Part shown: piece after piece, positions 1-6,711 of the stretch
Layout of the letters: each line of letters begins with the position of its first letter
How positions within the stretch are numbered: position 1 is the stretch's first letter
Assembly: GCA_964454795.1 (NCBI GenBank)
Contig: CAYVUM010000056.1
Coordinates: 1-23,369 of the forward strand
DNA length: 23,369 nucleotides
Direction: 5' to 3'
Source: CAYVUM01 sp964454795
GTDB lineage: Bacteria; Pseudomonadota; Alphaproteobacteria; Rhodospirillales; Defluviicoccaceae
The notes under the pieces: model-generated
What the model was told of the DNA's origin: nothing
The model's input: the letters and a program-made list of their open reading frames with translations, nothing else
Database searches by the model: none
Made by a program: the position numbers and the translations under genes

Positions 1-100
1 GTCCGATCGCCCCCCGCCGCCCCCGGCGCGCCCGGCGGGCGCCGGCCGGCCGGCCAAAGCGGATCGTCGCGCCCTCGACCGCCTGCAGGGCGGCGACTGA
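1..100 (+). CDS. C-terminal tail of an S4-domain RNA-binding protein (partial)
   Basis: An open frame enters from the left edge (first full codon at base 2) and stops at TGA 98-100. Its last residues are a Pro/Ala/Arg-rich linker followed by GRPAKADRRALDRLQGGD. A GRPTK-DRR-LDRL type basic tail is what I know from the end of Hsp15-like S4 RNA-binding proteins of Alphaproteobacteria. That gene commonly precedes fdxA and carD, which fits what follows here. The S4 domain itself lies outside the window, so the call rests on about 32 residues plus context. The stop sits 68 bases before the preferred start of the TerB-like gene, so co-transcription is likely. Confidence 0.55.
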   Translation, partial: SDRPPPPPARPAGAGRPAKADRRALDRLQGGD

Positions 101-168
101 GCGCGCGGGGAAGGACGGAATAACCCTGCGCCGGTGTGGTTGAGGTCCGGCCGGCCGGTGTGGTACCG

Positions 169-654
169 ATGGACATGCTTGACCGCTTGAAATCCTTCTT
201 CGGCGTGGCGGATCCGGACGAGCGGCTGGGAGCCGCCGCCGGCGAAGATGCCCTGGCTGCCGCCGCTGCCGGGCTGCTCGTGGAGGCCGCCCGTCTCGAT
301 GCGGATTTCGCCGAGTCCGAACGACAGGCGATCCGCACCGTGCTGGTCCGCGATCTCCACGTGGACCCTGGCGATGCCGACCAGTTGATCGCGGCCGCCG
401 CTGCTGATGACGGCAGTCTCTACGGCGTTACCCGGACAATCCGCGAGCACCTCCCTCCGGAGGATCGCTACCGGATCCTCGAGATGCTCTGGGAAGTGGC
501 CTATGCCGACGGCGTGCTCGATCACTACGAGGCCAATCTGGCCCGGCGGGTTGCCGGGCTCCTTTATGTCACCGATCAGGACAGCGGTGCCGCCCGCCAG
601 CGGGTGATCGAGCGGCTCGGGCTGAGCGATGACGAGGAGACTCAACCGGAGTGA
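169..654 (+). CDS. TerB-like (tellurite-resistance TerB family) protein
   Basis: A 161-residue acidic, all-helical protein. After a short amphipathic start (MDMLDRLKSFFG) comes an Ala-rich helix with LLVEAARLDADFAESER. A second block, ILEMLWEVAYADGVLDHYE, follows about 90 residues later. These paired acidic A-D-x-x-x-x-x-E segments are the metal-binding signature of the TerB fold (all-helical, proposed Ca/Mg or redox-stress sensor at the membrane face). The frame could start at GTG 136, but ATG 169 (or ATG 175) gives the usual family N-terminus, so I chose 169. The protein lies between the S4-protein tail and fdxA with no terminator visible. The rest of a tellurite operon (TerC, TerD) is absent, so a stress-sensing or housekeeping role is more likely than tellurite resistance. 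The exact role is unknown. Confidence 0.75.
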   Translation: MDMLDRLKSFFGVADPDERLGAAAGEDALAAAAAGLLVEAARLDADFAESERQAIRTVLVRDLHVDPGDADQLIAAAAADDGSLYGVTRTIREHLPPEDRYRILEMLWEVAYADGVLDHYEANLARRVAGLLYVTDQDSGAARQRVIERLGLSDDEETQPE

Positions 655-716
655 CCGCTGCTCTCCCGAGGGGAGATCGGCGGCGCCGGGGTCTTTTGGT
701 ACGGATAGAGGGACAG

Positions 717-1052
717 ATGACTTATATCGTCACCGAGAACTGCATCAAATGCAAATTTATGGACTGCGTCGAAGTCTGCCCGGTGGACTGCTTCTACGAG
801 GGTGAGAACATGCTGGTGATCCACCCGGACGAATGCATCGACTGCGGGGTCTGCGAACCGGAGTGCCCGGCCGAGGCGATCGTCCCCGACACCGAACCGG
901 GGATGGACAAGTGGCTGGAATTGAACACCGAATATTCGAAGACCTGGCCGAACATCAACCGCAAGGGCGAACCTCCCGCCGATGCGGAGGACTGGAACGG
1001 CAAACCGGGCAAGGCAGAACTGTTCAGCCCCAATCCCGGCAAGGGATCCTGA
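717..1052 (+). CDS. fdxA: Seven-iron (3Fe-4S/4Fe-4S) ferredoxin FdxA
   Basis: A 111-residue cytosolic electron carrier. By analogy with Azotobacter ferredoxin I, Cys9, Cys17 and Cys50 would hold the [3Fe-4S] cluster and Cys21, Cys40, Cys43 and Cys46 the [4Fe-4S] cluster; Cys12 and Cys25 would be free. The C-terminal extension after residue 52 (IVPDTEPGMDKWLELN and onward) is typical of the FdxA family. The start at ATG 717 is preceded by GAGGGA (708-713) at close spacing and gives the standard MTYIVTENC opening; the frame upstream of it has no family similarity. The gene sits 62 bases after the TerB-like gene and upstream of carD, a pairing common in Alphaproteobacteria. Partner reductases cannot be read from the window. 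Confidence 0.97.
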   Translation: MTYIVTENCIKCKFMDCVEVCPVDCFYEGENMLVIHPDECIDCGVCEPECPAEAIVPDTEPGMDKWLELNTEYSKTWPNINRKGEPPADAEDWNGKPGKAELFSPNPGKGS

Positions 1053-1474
1053 CCGGCAGGCAGCGGGGCGGCGCCCCGATCAGGTTCGCCCGCGCGCTGG
1101 CGCGGATCGGCCCGGCGAGGGACCGGGCTTGCCCGGCCTGCCGTCTCGCCGGGGCAGGGCACGGATGACCGGACCCGGCCCTTTGCAATCTTCTGTGGCC
1201 CGTGTGCGGAGTGTGGCGACAAAGCCGCGGCCGGTGCGGGAGTGCCGGCAGGGGGTACCCACGACGCTCCTGTCATGTTAAGGTAACTTACAGGGCTGTG
1301 ACGCCCTCCCGGTCGTGTGAGGTTCGCCCCCGGCATCAGCGTCCGGGGTTGAGAAGCGGGGCCGGCGACCAACATCCTGGTCTGCAAATGTGAACCCGGC
1401 GTCAACGAGCGTCGGGCCGAAAAACGTGTCCGCCTGTGGTGCGGCGCGGCTCAATGAGGAGTGAGAGAAGGACT
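1053..1474 (+). other. 422-bp non-coding gap between fdxA and carD
   Basis: No convincing gene lies here. The first part is very GC-rich and holds a nested inverted repeat at 1111-1153. A short AT-rich island at about 1274-1292 (GTTAAGGTAACTTAC) stands out from its surroundings and could be part of the carD promoter or an operator. I could not fit clear -35/-10 boxes. Only a TTAA half-site is present, not the full TTAA-N7-TTAA CtrA motif. Confidence 0.6.
1111..1153. terminator. Possible hairpin downstream of fdxA
   Basis: Outer arms CCCGGCGAG (1111-1119) and CTCGCCGGG (1145-1153) are a perfect 9-bp inverted repeat. An inner hairpin CCGGGC-tt-GCCCGG (1123-1136) sits inside it. No T-tract follows, so a classic intrinsic terminator is not shown; it may be a transcript-end stabilising structure. 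Confidence 0.35.
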
Positions 1475-1969
1475 ATGGAAGAGACGGCGTTCAGCCCCGG
1501 CGACTATGTGGTATATCCGACCCACGGGGTCGGGCAGGTCATGTGCATCGAAGCCCGTGAAATCGCCGGGCAGAAGCTGCAACTGATCGTCATTTTGTTC
1601 GACCAGGACCGCATGACCCTGCGGGTACCCGTCGACAAGGCGACCAGCGCCGGTCTGCGCAAGCTGAGCACCCGGAGCATTATGGACAACGCGCTGACCA
1701 CCTTGCGCGGCCGCGCCCGGGTCAAGCGCACGATGTGGAGCCGACGCGCCCAGGAATATGAGGCCAAGATCAATTCCGGCAACCCCGTCTCGATCGCCGA
1801 GGTGGTCCGCGATCTGCATCCCAACGTCGGTCAACCCGATCAGTCCTTCAGCGAACGGCAAATCTATGAAGCCGCGTTCGATCGCTTGGCATGCGAGTAT
1901 GCGGCCCTCGAGAACATCGACAAGCAGCAGGCCACGGAGAAGCTGGCCGAACTTCTCAACGCCGCCTGA
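1475..1969 (+). CDS. carD: CarD family transcriptional regulator (RNA-polymerase-binding)
   Basis: A 164-residue protein. The N-terminal part (about 6-65: FSPGDYVVYPTHGVGQV, then the RMTLRVPVDKA segment) is the CarD/TRCF Tudor-like domain that binds the RNA polymerase beta subunit. The remaining helical half (SIMDNALTTLRGRARVKR, WSRRAQEYEAKINSG, then the YEAAFDRLACEYA region) is the CarD DNA-contacting C-terminal domain, including the conserved W-x-x-R-x-x-E-Y stretch. CarD proteins stabilise open complexes at promoters such as rRNA promoters. I chose ATG 1475 because METTAFSPGD-type N-termini are usual and a GAGGA/GAAGGA purine tract (1456-1472) lies just upstream; an in-frame ATG at 1454 is possible. 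It follows fdxA after a 422-bp gap, so it probably has its own promoter. Confidence 0.95.
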   Translation: MEETAFSPGDYVVYPTHGVGQVMCIEAREIAGQKLQLIVILFDQDRMTLRVPVDKATSAGLRKLSTRSIMDNALTTLRGRARVKRTMWSRRAQEYEAKINSGNPVSIAEVVRDLHPNVGQPDQSFSERQIYEAAFDRLACEYAALENIDKQQATEKLAELLNAA

Positions 1970-1992
1970 GGCGCAAGGGCAAGGGCCGGGGC

Positions 1993-2943
1993 GTGGCCGG
2001 CGGGCGGCCGGAAATCGACAACCGGGCCTTGGCCCCCGCCTCCGGTGCGAGCGAGACCCCGGCGGCGCCCGGCGCGGCCGATCCGGACCGCGCCGGCGGC
2101 GCGGCGACGGGCGGTACGTCGTCGGGCGGGACGGAGAGTCTGCCCGAGCAGACCATCTTCGCCGCCCTTCCCGGCCGGCGGGCCAACTGGCTGGTCGGAT
2201 CGGTCCATGGCGAGGCGCGGCGGCTGGTGGCAATCCACGCCGCCCTGACCGAACGGATCGCCCCCGAAGACAACTTGGTCTATCTTGGGAATTTCCTCGG
2301 CCGCGGCCCCGACGTCGCCGGCACCGTCCAGGAACTGCTGCTGTTCCGCCGCGCCGTCATGGCCCGGCAGACCTTCGAGGGCGCCGGCGCCATCGCCTAT
2401 TTGCGCGGGCGCCAGGAGGAAATGTGGCACAAGCTTCTGCAGATCCAGTTTGCCCCGAACCCCCGCGAAGTCCTGGAGTGGATGCTCAATCAAGGATTGG
2501 CGCCGACCCTGGAAGCTTACGGTGGCGGGGTCGATGAGGGGCGGCGCGCAGCGGCGATGGGGGCCGTTGCCCTTTCGCAGTGGACCAACCGCCTGCGCGC
2601 GGCGCTGCGCTCACGGGACGGCCACGACAAGCTGATCAGCGCCATTCGCCGCGCCGCTTTCACCTTGGACGGGGCGCTGCTGATGGTCAGTGCCGGGGTC
2701 GATCCGTCCCGGCCGCTCTCCGAACAGAACGATTCGTTCTGGTGGGGCGGACGCGGGTTCGAGGAAATCGAGCCCGGCTGGGCCGGGTTCGCCCGGATCA
2801 TCCGCGGCTTCGATCCCCGCCACCAGGGGATCGTTCTCACCGACTGGCTGGCCTCGCTCGATGGCGGCTGCGGCTTCGGCGGCACCCTGGTCGCAGCCGG
2901 GTTCGCGGCCGACGGTGCCCTGATCGACAGCTTCGAGGTGTAG
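1993..2943 (+). CDS. PPP-type phosphatase-like protein lacking catalytic motifs (probable pseudophosphatase)
   Basis: About 316 residues from GTG 1993, which has a purine-rich AAGGGCCGGGG just upstream; the stop-free frame reaches back into carD but without family similarity. An Ala/Gly/Pro-rich linker covers about residues 1-55. The rest aligns by eye with bacterial serine/threonine PPP phosphatases, but the metal-ligand motifs are changed. GDIHG reads GSVHG (69-73), GDYVDRG reads GNFLGRG (99-105), and GNHE reads GRQE (139-142). HAG-DP-PL--Q reads SAGVDPSRPLSEQ (233-245), and the HGHTP segment reads LTDWL. The closing D-G-x-x-GG-L-A strand (LDGGCGFGGTLVAAG) is kept. The fold is therefore likely retained while dinuclear-metal catalysis is probably lost. 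It starts 23 bases after carD stops, so it is likely co-transcribed with carD. Its binding role is unknown. Confidence 0.7.
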   Translation: MAGGRPEIDNRALAPASGASETPAAPGAADPDRAGGAATGGTSSGGTESLPEQTIFAALPGRRANWLVGSVHGEARRLVAIHAALTERIAPEDNLVYLGNFLGRGPDVAGTVQELLLFRRAVMARQTFEGAGAIAYLRGRQEEMWHKLLQIQFAPNPREVLEWMLNQGLAPTLEAYGGGVDEGRRAAAMGAVALSQWTNRLRAALRSRDGHDKLISAIRRAAFTLDGALLMVSAGVDPSRPLSEQNDSFWWGGRGFEEIEPGWAGFARIIRGFDPRHQGIVLTDWLASLDGGCGFGGTLVAAGFAADGALIDSFEV

Positions 2944-2948
2944 GGCCG

Positions 2949-3443
2949 GTGTTATCGGGCCTTGCCAAGATCATCTCGGGTGGCCAGACCGGGGTCGACC
3001 GGGCAGCACTCGACCTTGCGCTGGAGCTTGGCCTGCCCTGCGGCGGCTGGGTGCCGCGGGGTCGCCGAGCCGAGGACGGCCGGATCGACGACCGTTATCC
3101 GATGCGCGAGACGGCCAGTGCCGCCTATGCCGTCCGCACCCGCCGCAATGTCCTCGACGCCGATGCCACCCTGATCCTGACCCGCGGTGCGCCGCGCGGC
3201 GGCACCGCCCTGACCATCGAAGCGGCGATCGCCGCCGGCCGGTCGTTCCGGATCGTCGACCTGGCGGCGCCGGACCCGCCGGCGGCCCTGCGCTGCTGGC
3301 TGCTCGAGACCGGTGTCCGGGTTCTCAACGTCGCCGGCCCGCGGGAAAGCGGCGCACCGGGGATTTACCGGGAGGCGCACCGCTATCTGACCGCGATCAT
3401 CGCTGCCCCGGAGATCGCGGCGCGCGCCGACGGTCCGGTCTGA
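2949..3443 (+). CDS. YpsA-like / putative molybdenum carrier family protein
   Basis: 164 residues from GTG 2949, five bases after the upstream stop. The N-terminal ISGGQTGVDRAALDLALELG (about residues 9-28) is a nucleotide-binding loop of the Rossmann-like DprA/LOG-type fold. It matches the family annotated as putative molybdenum carrier (PF12694), as do CGGWVPRGRRAEDG, YPMRET and RTRRNVLDADATLIL. GGTALTIEAA and LNVAGPRESGAPGIY complete the family pattern. The Mo-carrier label comes from a structurally studied homologue that binds molybdenum cofactor; the true ligand here could be another nucleotide-like molecule. It ends the rightward group and faces cobT head-on with only 21 bases between stops. 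Confidence 0.8.
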   Translation: MLSGLAKIISGGQTGVDRAALDLALELGLPCGGWVPRGRRAEDGRIDDRYPMRETASAAYAVRTRRNVLDADATLILTRGAPRGGTALTIEAAIAAGRSFRIVDLAAPDPPAALRCWLLETGVRVLNVAGPRESGAPGIYREAHRYLTAIIAAPEIAARADGPV

Positions 3444-3464
3444 ACGGAAGACCGCCGAGGCCGC

Positions 3465-4487
3465 TCAAGGGTTGCGGCCGGAAACCTGCGCCTCATCGAA
3501 CGTCGCCATTCCGCCATGACAGGCCGCTGCCGCGCGCAGCACCGCGATGGCGAGCGCCGCACCGGACGCCTCGCCGAGACGCATGCCGAGATCGAGCAGC
3601 GGATCGAGCCCGAGAGCGGCGAGCAGCCGGCGGTGGCCGGGCTCGGCGGAGAGGTGGGCGGCGCAGCAGTGATCGAGGGCGCCGGGACGGAGCACCGCCA
3701 GCGGTGCGACGGCGGCCGCGGTGATGAAACCATCGAGGAGGACCGGAACCCGGGCGCGGCGGGCGCCGACGACGGCACCCGCGATCGCCACCAGTTCCCG
3801 GCCGCCCAGCCGGCGCAGCAGGTCGAGGGGATCGCCGCCCGCCCCGCGATGATGCTCAACGCCGGCGGTGACCACCCCGGCCTTGCGGAGCAGCGCCTCG
3901 CCGGCGAGCCCGGTCCCCGGTCCGACCCAGTCGGCCGCGTTGCCGCCGAACAGGGCACAGGCGACCGCCGCGGCGGCGGACGTGTTGCCGATGCCCATCT
4001 CGCCGACGCAGAGCACGTCCGCCTCCGCGTCCACCGCCATCAGGCCGCGGGCGAAGGCGGCCGTGAAGTCGGCTTCGGTCAGGGCCGGTGCGGCGGTGAA
4101 ATCGGCGGTCGGCCGGTCGAGATCGAGGGCATCGACCGCGAAATCCGCGCCGACGCTCGCGCAGATCTGGTTGATGGCGGCGCCGCCGGCCCGGAAGTTC
4201 GCGACCATCTGAGCCGTGACCGCCGGCGGATAGGCCGAAACGCCGCGCACGGCGATACCATGATTGCCGGCAAACACCCGGACCACCGGGCGGTCCATCC
4301 GCGGCGGATGGCGCCCCTGCCAGGCAGCGAGCCATTCGGCCAGCACCTCCAGGCGGCCAAGCGCGCCGGGCGGCTTGGTGAGCCGCGGTTCCCGGGCCGC
4401 CGCCGCCGCCGCCGCCGACCGATCAGGCCCCGGCAGGCTTTCGATCAAACGACGGATCCCGGCCATGTCGGCGACGGTTTCCAGCAT
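3465..4487 (-). CDS. cobT: Nicotinate-nucleotide--dimethylbenzimidazole phosphoribosyltransferase CobT
   Basis: 340 residues, full length for CobT. It transfers phosphoribose from nicotinate mononucleotide to dimethylbenzimidazole, making alpha-ribazole phosphate for the lower ligand of cobalamin. Visible family motifs are TKPPGALGRLE (37-47), VFAGNHGIAV (71-80), the VGEMGIGNTS glycine-rich loop (161-170), and MRLGEASGAALA with Glu306 at the catalytic-base position, followed by MATFDEA. An alanine run at 25-31 comes from a CCG/GCC repeat. The start ATG 4487 has AAGGA about 11 bases upstream on the minus strand; Met8 is an alternative. It is transcribed away from the rest of the cob operon, with about 115 bp between divergent starts. 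Confidence 0.96.
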   Translation of the reverse strand: MLETVADMAGIRRLIESLPGPDRSAAAAAAAREPRLTKPPGALGRLEVLAEWLAAWQGRHPPRMDRPVVRVFAGNHGIAVRGVSAYPPAVTAQMVANFRAGGAAINQICASVGADFAVDALDLDRPTADFTAAPALTEADFTAAFARGLMAVDAEADVLCVGEMGIGNTSAAAAVACALFGGNAADWVGPGTGLAGEALLRKAGVVTAGVEHHRGAGGDPLDLLRRLGGRELVAIAGAVVGARRARVPVLLDGFITAAAVAPLAVLRPGALDHCCAAHLSAEPGHRRLLAALGLDPLLDLGMRLGEASGAALAIAVLRAAAACHGGMATFDEAQVSGRNP

Positions 4488-4560
4488 CTAAGCAGGGTTC
4501 CTTGCGGCTTCCGACCCGGCCTGATCCTGCGCAGGTTGACGGCGCTTCGCCCCGGGCGGG

Positions 4561-4608
4561 ATGTCTTCTATAACGACGCGCGAAGCCATGACCAGACCAA
4601 ACCCGTGA
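4561..4608 (+). CDS. Possible 15-codon leader ORF overlapping the cobS start
   Basis: ATG 4561, preceded by GGGCGGG, opens a frame reading MSSITTREAMTRPNP and stopping at TGA 4606-4608. The stop overlaps the proposed GTG start of cobS (4605) in a GTGA arrangement, the same overlap style as other junctions in this operon. It could allow translational coupling for cobS, which otherwise lacks a clear ribosome-binding site. No further support is visible; chance is possible. Confidence 0.25.
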   Translation: MSSITTREAMTRPNP

Positions 4609-5429
4609 CGCCTCCCCCCGAACCCTCGCTCGCCGACCCGCCGCGCCCTGCTCGCGCACTTCTCGCCGGCTGGCGGGGCCTGCGCAGCGCTGCCGGTTTC
4701 CTCACCGTCCTCCCGGTCGCCCCGGCGGCCGCAACCGGGGCTGTGCCCTCCCAGGCGGGCGGCTTCCTTTCCGGCGCGATGGCCTGGTTTCCGGTCGTTG
4801 GTGCGGCGATCGGGGCGACCGCCGGCGGTGCACTGCTGCTTGCCGATGGCCTTGGCGCCGGGGCCGCGGTGGCGATCGTTGCGGCGGTCGCCGCGCCGGT
4901 GGCGCTGACGGGTGCGCTTCACGAGGACGGCCTCGCTGACGTGGCCGATGGTTTCGGGGGCGGCTGGTCGCGCGAGGACAAGCTCCGCATCCTCAGCGAC
5001 AGTCGCATCGGCGCCTTTGGTGTGGTGACCCTGATCCTCGCCTTTGCCGGCCGTTTTGCTGCACTGGCCGATCTCGGTGATGGGGTGGCGGCGGTCATGG
5101 TTCTGATCGCGGCGGCGACCCTCTCCCGGGCGGTCATCCCGGCGGTTGCGCGGTTCACGCCGTCCGCCCGGCCACAGGGCCTCGCCGGGGCCGCCGGGCG
5201 GCCGTCGGCCGCGCAGGTCGGCATCGCGCTCGGCAGCGGTGCCCTGATCGTCGCCCTGCTCCTGCCGGCGCCAGCAGCTCTGGCGGCCGTCGCTGTGGCA
5301 ATCTCCGCCGCCGCCGGCATCGCCATCCTCGCCACCCGGCAGATCGGCGGGCACACCGGGGACGTGCTCGGAGCCACTCAGGTGGCGGCGGAGGTCGTCG
5401 TGCTGGTCGTGCTCTCGGCTCTGGCATGA
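4605..5429 (+). CDS. cobS: Adenosylcobinamide-GDP ribazoletransferase CobS (CobV), cobalamin synthase
   Basis: A 274-residue integral membrane enzyme joining adenosylcobinamide-GDP with alpha-ribazole (phosphate), the last assembly step of cobalamin. The hallmark segment HEDGLADVADGFGGG (from His106) and the following DSRIGAFG carry the acidic metal-binding residues of the family. After that come several Ala/Val/Leu membrane segments and a C-terminal QIGGHTGDVLGA motif, also conserved. The start is uncertain: GTG 4605 is the only reasonable start in frame before the GLRSAAGFLTVLPV segment that usually opens the protein. It leaves a 30-odd residue Pro-rich extension and no good ribosome-binding site. 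The gene overlaps cobC by ATGA. In Pseudomonas denitrificans naming this is CobV, not the cobaltochelatase CobS. Confidence 0.94.
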   Translation: MTPPPEPSLADPPRPARALLAGWRGLRSAAGFLTVLPVAPAAATGAVPSQAGGFLSGAMAWFPVVGAAIGATAGGALLLADGLGAGAAVAIVAAVAAPVALTGALHEDGLADVADGFGGGWSREDKLRILSDSRIGAFGVVTLILAFAGRFAALADLGDGVAAVMVLIAAATLSRAVIPAVARFTPSARPQGLAGAAGRPSAAQVGIALGSGALIVALLLPAPAALAAVAVAISAAAGIAILATRQIGGHTGDVLGATQVAAEVVVLVVLSALA

Positions 5430-6100
5430 CCAGTCCGGTCGTCGCAACCGAGTGGTGGTGGGTCCGGCACGCACCGGTCCCGGGCATGACCGCGCGCCTG
5501 TACGGCGCCACAGACCTGGACTGCGACTGCACTGAGCAGGCCGCATTCCTGCGCCTGGCCGAGGCCCTGCCGGAGACCGCGGTGACCGTGGTCAGCGCGC
5601 TGAAGCGGACTCATCAGACCCTGGAGGCGATCGACATCGCCCGTCGGGCGATCGGCCGCCTGCCGCTCCCCGCGCCGGTCATCATGCCGGCGTTCTCCGA
5701 ACAGCGCTTCGGCATCTGGCAGGGCCTGACCTGGGACGAGATGCACGCCCGCGATCCCCACGCCTATGCCCGGTTCTGGCGGGATCCGACCCGCTCAGCG
5801 CCCCCCGGGGGCGAGAGCTTCAGCGCTCTGATCGGCCGGGTCCGGGCCGGCATTGCCGCTCTCAATGCCACCCACGCCGGCGCGGTCATCCTCTCCGTGG
5901 CGCATGCCGGCTCGATCCGCGCCGCGGTCGCCACCGCCCTTGGCCTCGATCCGATCGCCGCGATGCGGGTGGCCGTGGACACGCTTTCGATAACCCGTTT
6001 GAGCTATACCACGCGGGACGGCCTGCGCACCCGCGGCGCCGCCTGGACTGTCCACGGGATCAACATCCCCAGCCGCTGGATTCCGCCGAAACGGCTGTGA
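5426..6100 (+). CDS. cobC: Histidine phosphatase, probable alpha-ribazole phosphatase CobC
   Basis: A 224-residue member of the histidine phosphatase (phosphoglycerate-mutase-like) superfamily. The phosphorylated histidine is His15 in VRHAPV (RHG reads RHA, a known variant), with Arg14 beside it. Ser/Ala-Leu-Lys-Arg-Thr-His-Gln-Thr forms the second arginine motif. Glu92 in EQRFGIWQGL is the likely acid, and His160 in VAHAG the second catalytic histidine. The superfamily is broad, but sitting between cobS and cobP by ATGA overlap points to removal of the 5'-phosphate of alpha-ribazole phosphate or of adenosylcobalamin phosphate. The start ATG 5426 overlaps the cobS stop, implying coupled translation. 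Confidence 0.88.
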   Translation: MTSPVVATEWWWVRHAPVPGMTARLYGATDLDCDCTEQAAFLRLAEALPETAVTVVSALKRTHQTLEAIDIARRAIGRLPLPAPVIMPAFSEQRFGIWQGLTWDEMHARDPHAYARFWRDPTRSAPPGGESFSALIGRVRAGIAALNATHAGAVILSVAHAGSIRAAVATALGLDPIAAMRVAVDTLSITRLSYTTRDGLRTRGAAWTVHGINIPSRWIPPKRL

Positions 6101-6121
6101 TAGCGTCGCGGCCTTATGGAC

Positions 6122-6126
6122 GAAGG
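6122..6126 (+). promoter_or_regulatory. Ribosome-binding site deciding the cobP start
   Basis: GAAGG at 6122-6126, six bases before ATG 6133. This favours the ATG over the in-frame GTG 6097 that overlaps the cobC stop. Confidence 0.5.
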
Positions 6127-6132
6127 CGGGCC

Positions 6133-6711
6133 ATGCATCCCAATCCTCAACGCGGGCGGTCACCGGTGACGCTGGTTCTCGGCGGCGCCCGCTCGGGTAA
6201 GAGCGCCTACGCCGAACGGATGGTGGAAGCGGCCGGCAAGGGCCTTTATCTTGCCACCGCCGAGCCGGGCGATGCCGAGATGGCGGAGCGGATCCGCCAC
6301 CATAAGGTGCGCCGCGGTCCCGCCTGGGAAACGCTGGAGGAGCCGCTCGCCCTCCCCGGCGCGCTGCGCCGCCACGCCCGCCCCGACCGGCCGATCCTGG
6401 TCGACTGCCTGACCCTCTGGCTCGCCAACCTGATGGCCGCGGAGCGCGACATTGAAGCCGAAACCGGAAACCTGACATCGGCCTGCGCCGACCTGAACGG
6501 GGCGGTGGTGTTCGTCAGCAACGAGGTCGGCTCCGGCATCGTGCCCGCCACCTCGCTTGGCCGGGCGTTCCGTGACCATGCCGGCCGGCTCAACCAGGCC
6601 GTCGCGCGGGTGGCCGACCGGGTGGTGATTCTGATCGCCGGCCTGCCCCTCAATCTGAAGCAGCCCGGAGACGGGCAGAACGAACCGCTCGCTAGGGACA
6701 GTTTTGCATGA
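6133..6711 (+). CDS. cobP: Adenosylcobinamide kinase / adenosylcobinamide-phosphate guanylyltransferase CobP (CobU)
   Basis: 192 residues. The bifunctional enzyme phosphorylates adenosylcobinamide and then attaches GMP, giving the adenosylcobinamide-GDP used by CobS. The Walker A loop GGARSGKS is at 17-24. The RIRHHKVRR segment (53-61) carries the guanylylated histidine, probably His57. VDCLTLWLANLM (90-101) is the Walker B-like strand, and VFVSNEVGSGIVP plus GRLNQAVA complete the family pattern. The size is normal. ATG 6133 has a good GAAGG site; GTG 6097 would add 12 residues unlike the family. The 3' end overlaps cobW by ATGA. Confidence 0.96.
   Translation: MHPNPQRGRSPVTLVLGGARSGKSAYAERMVEAAGKGLYLATAEPGDAEMAERIRHHKVRRGPAWETLEEPLALPGALRRHARPDRPILVDCLTLWLANLMAAERDIEAETGNLTSACADLNGAVVFVSNEVGSGIVPATSLGRAFRDHAGRLNQAVARVADRVVILIAGLPLNLKQPGDGQNEPLARDSFA

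Noticed and set aside
3516..4604. Possible long N-terminal extension of cobS reading back through cobT
   Set aside because: The extension is antisense to CobT and has no CobS family similarity; the family N-terminus begins after 4605.
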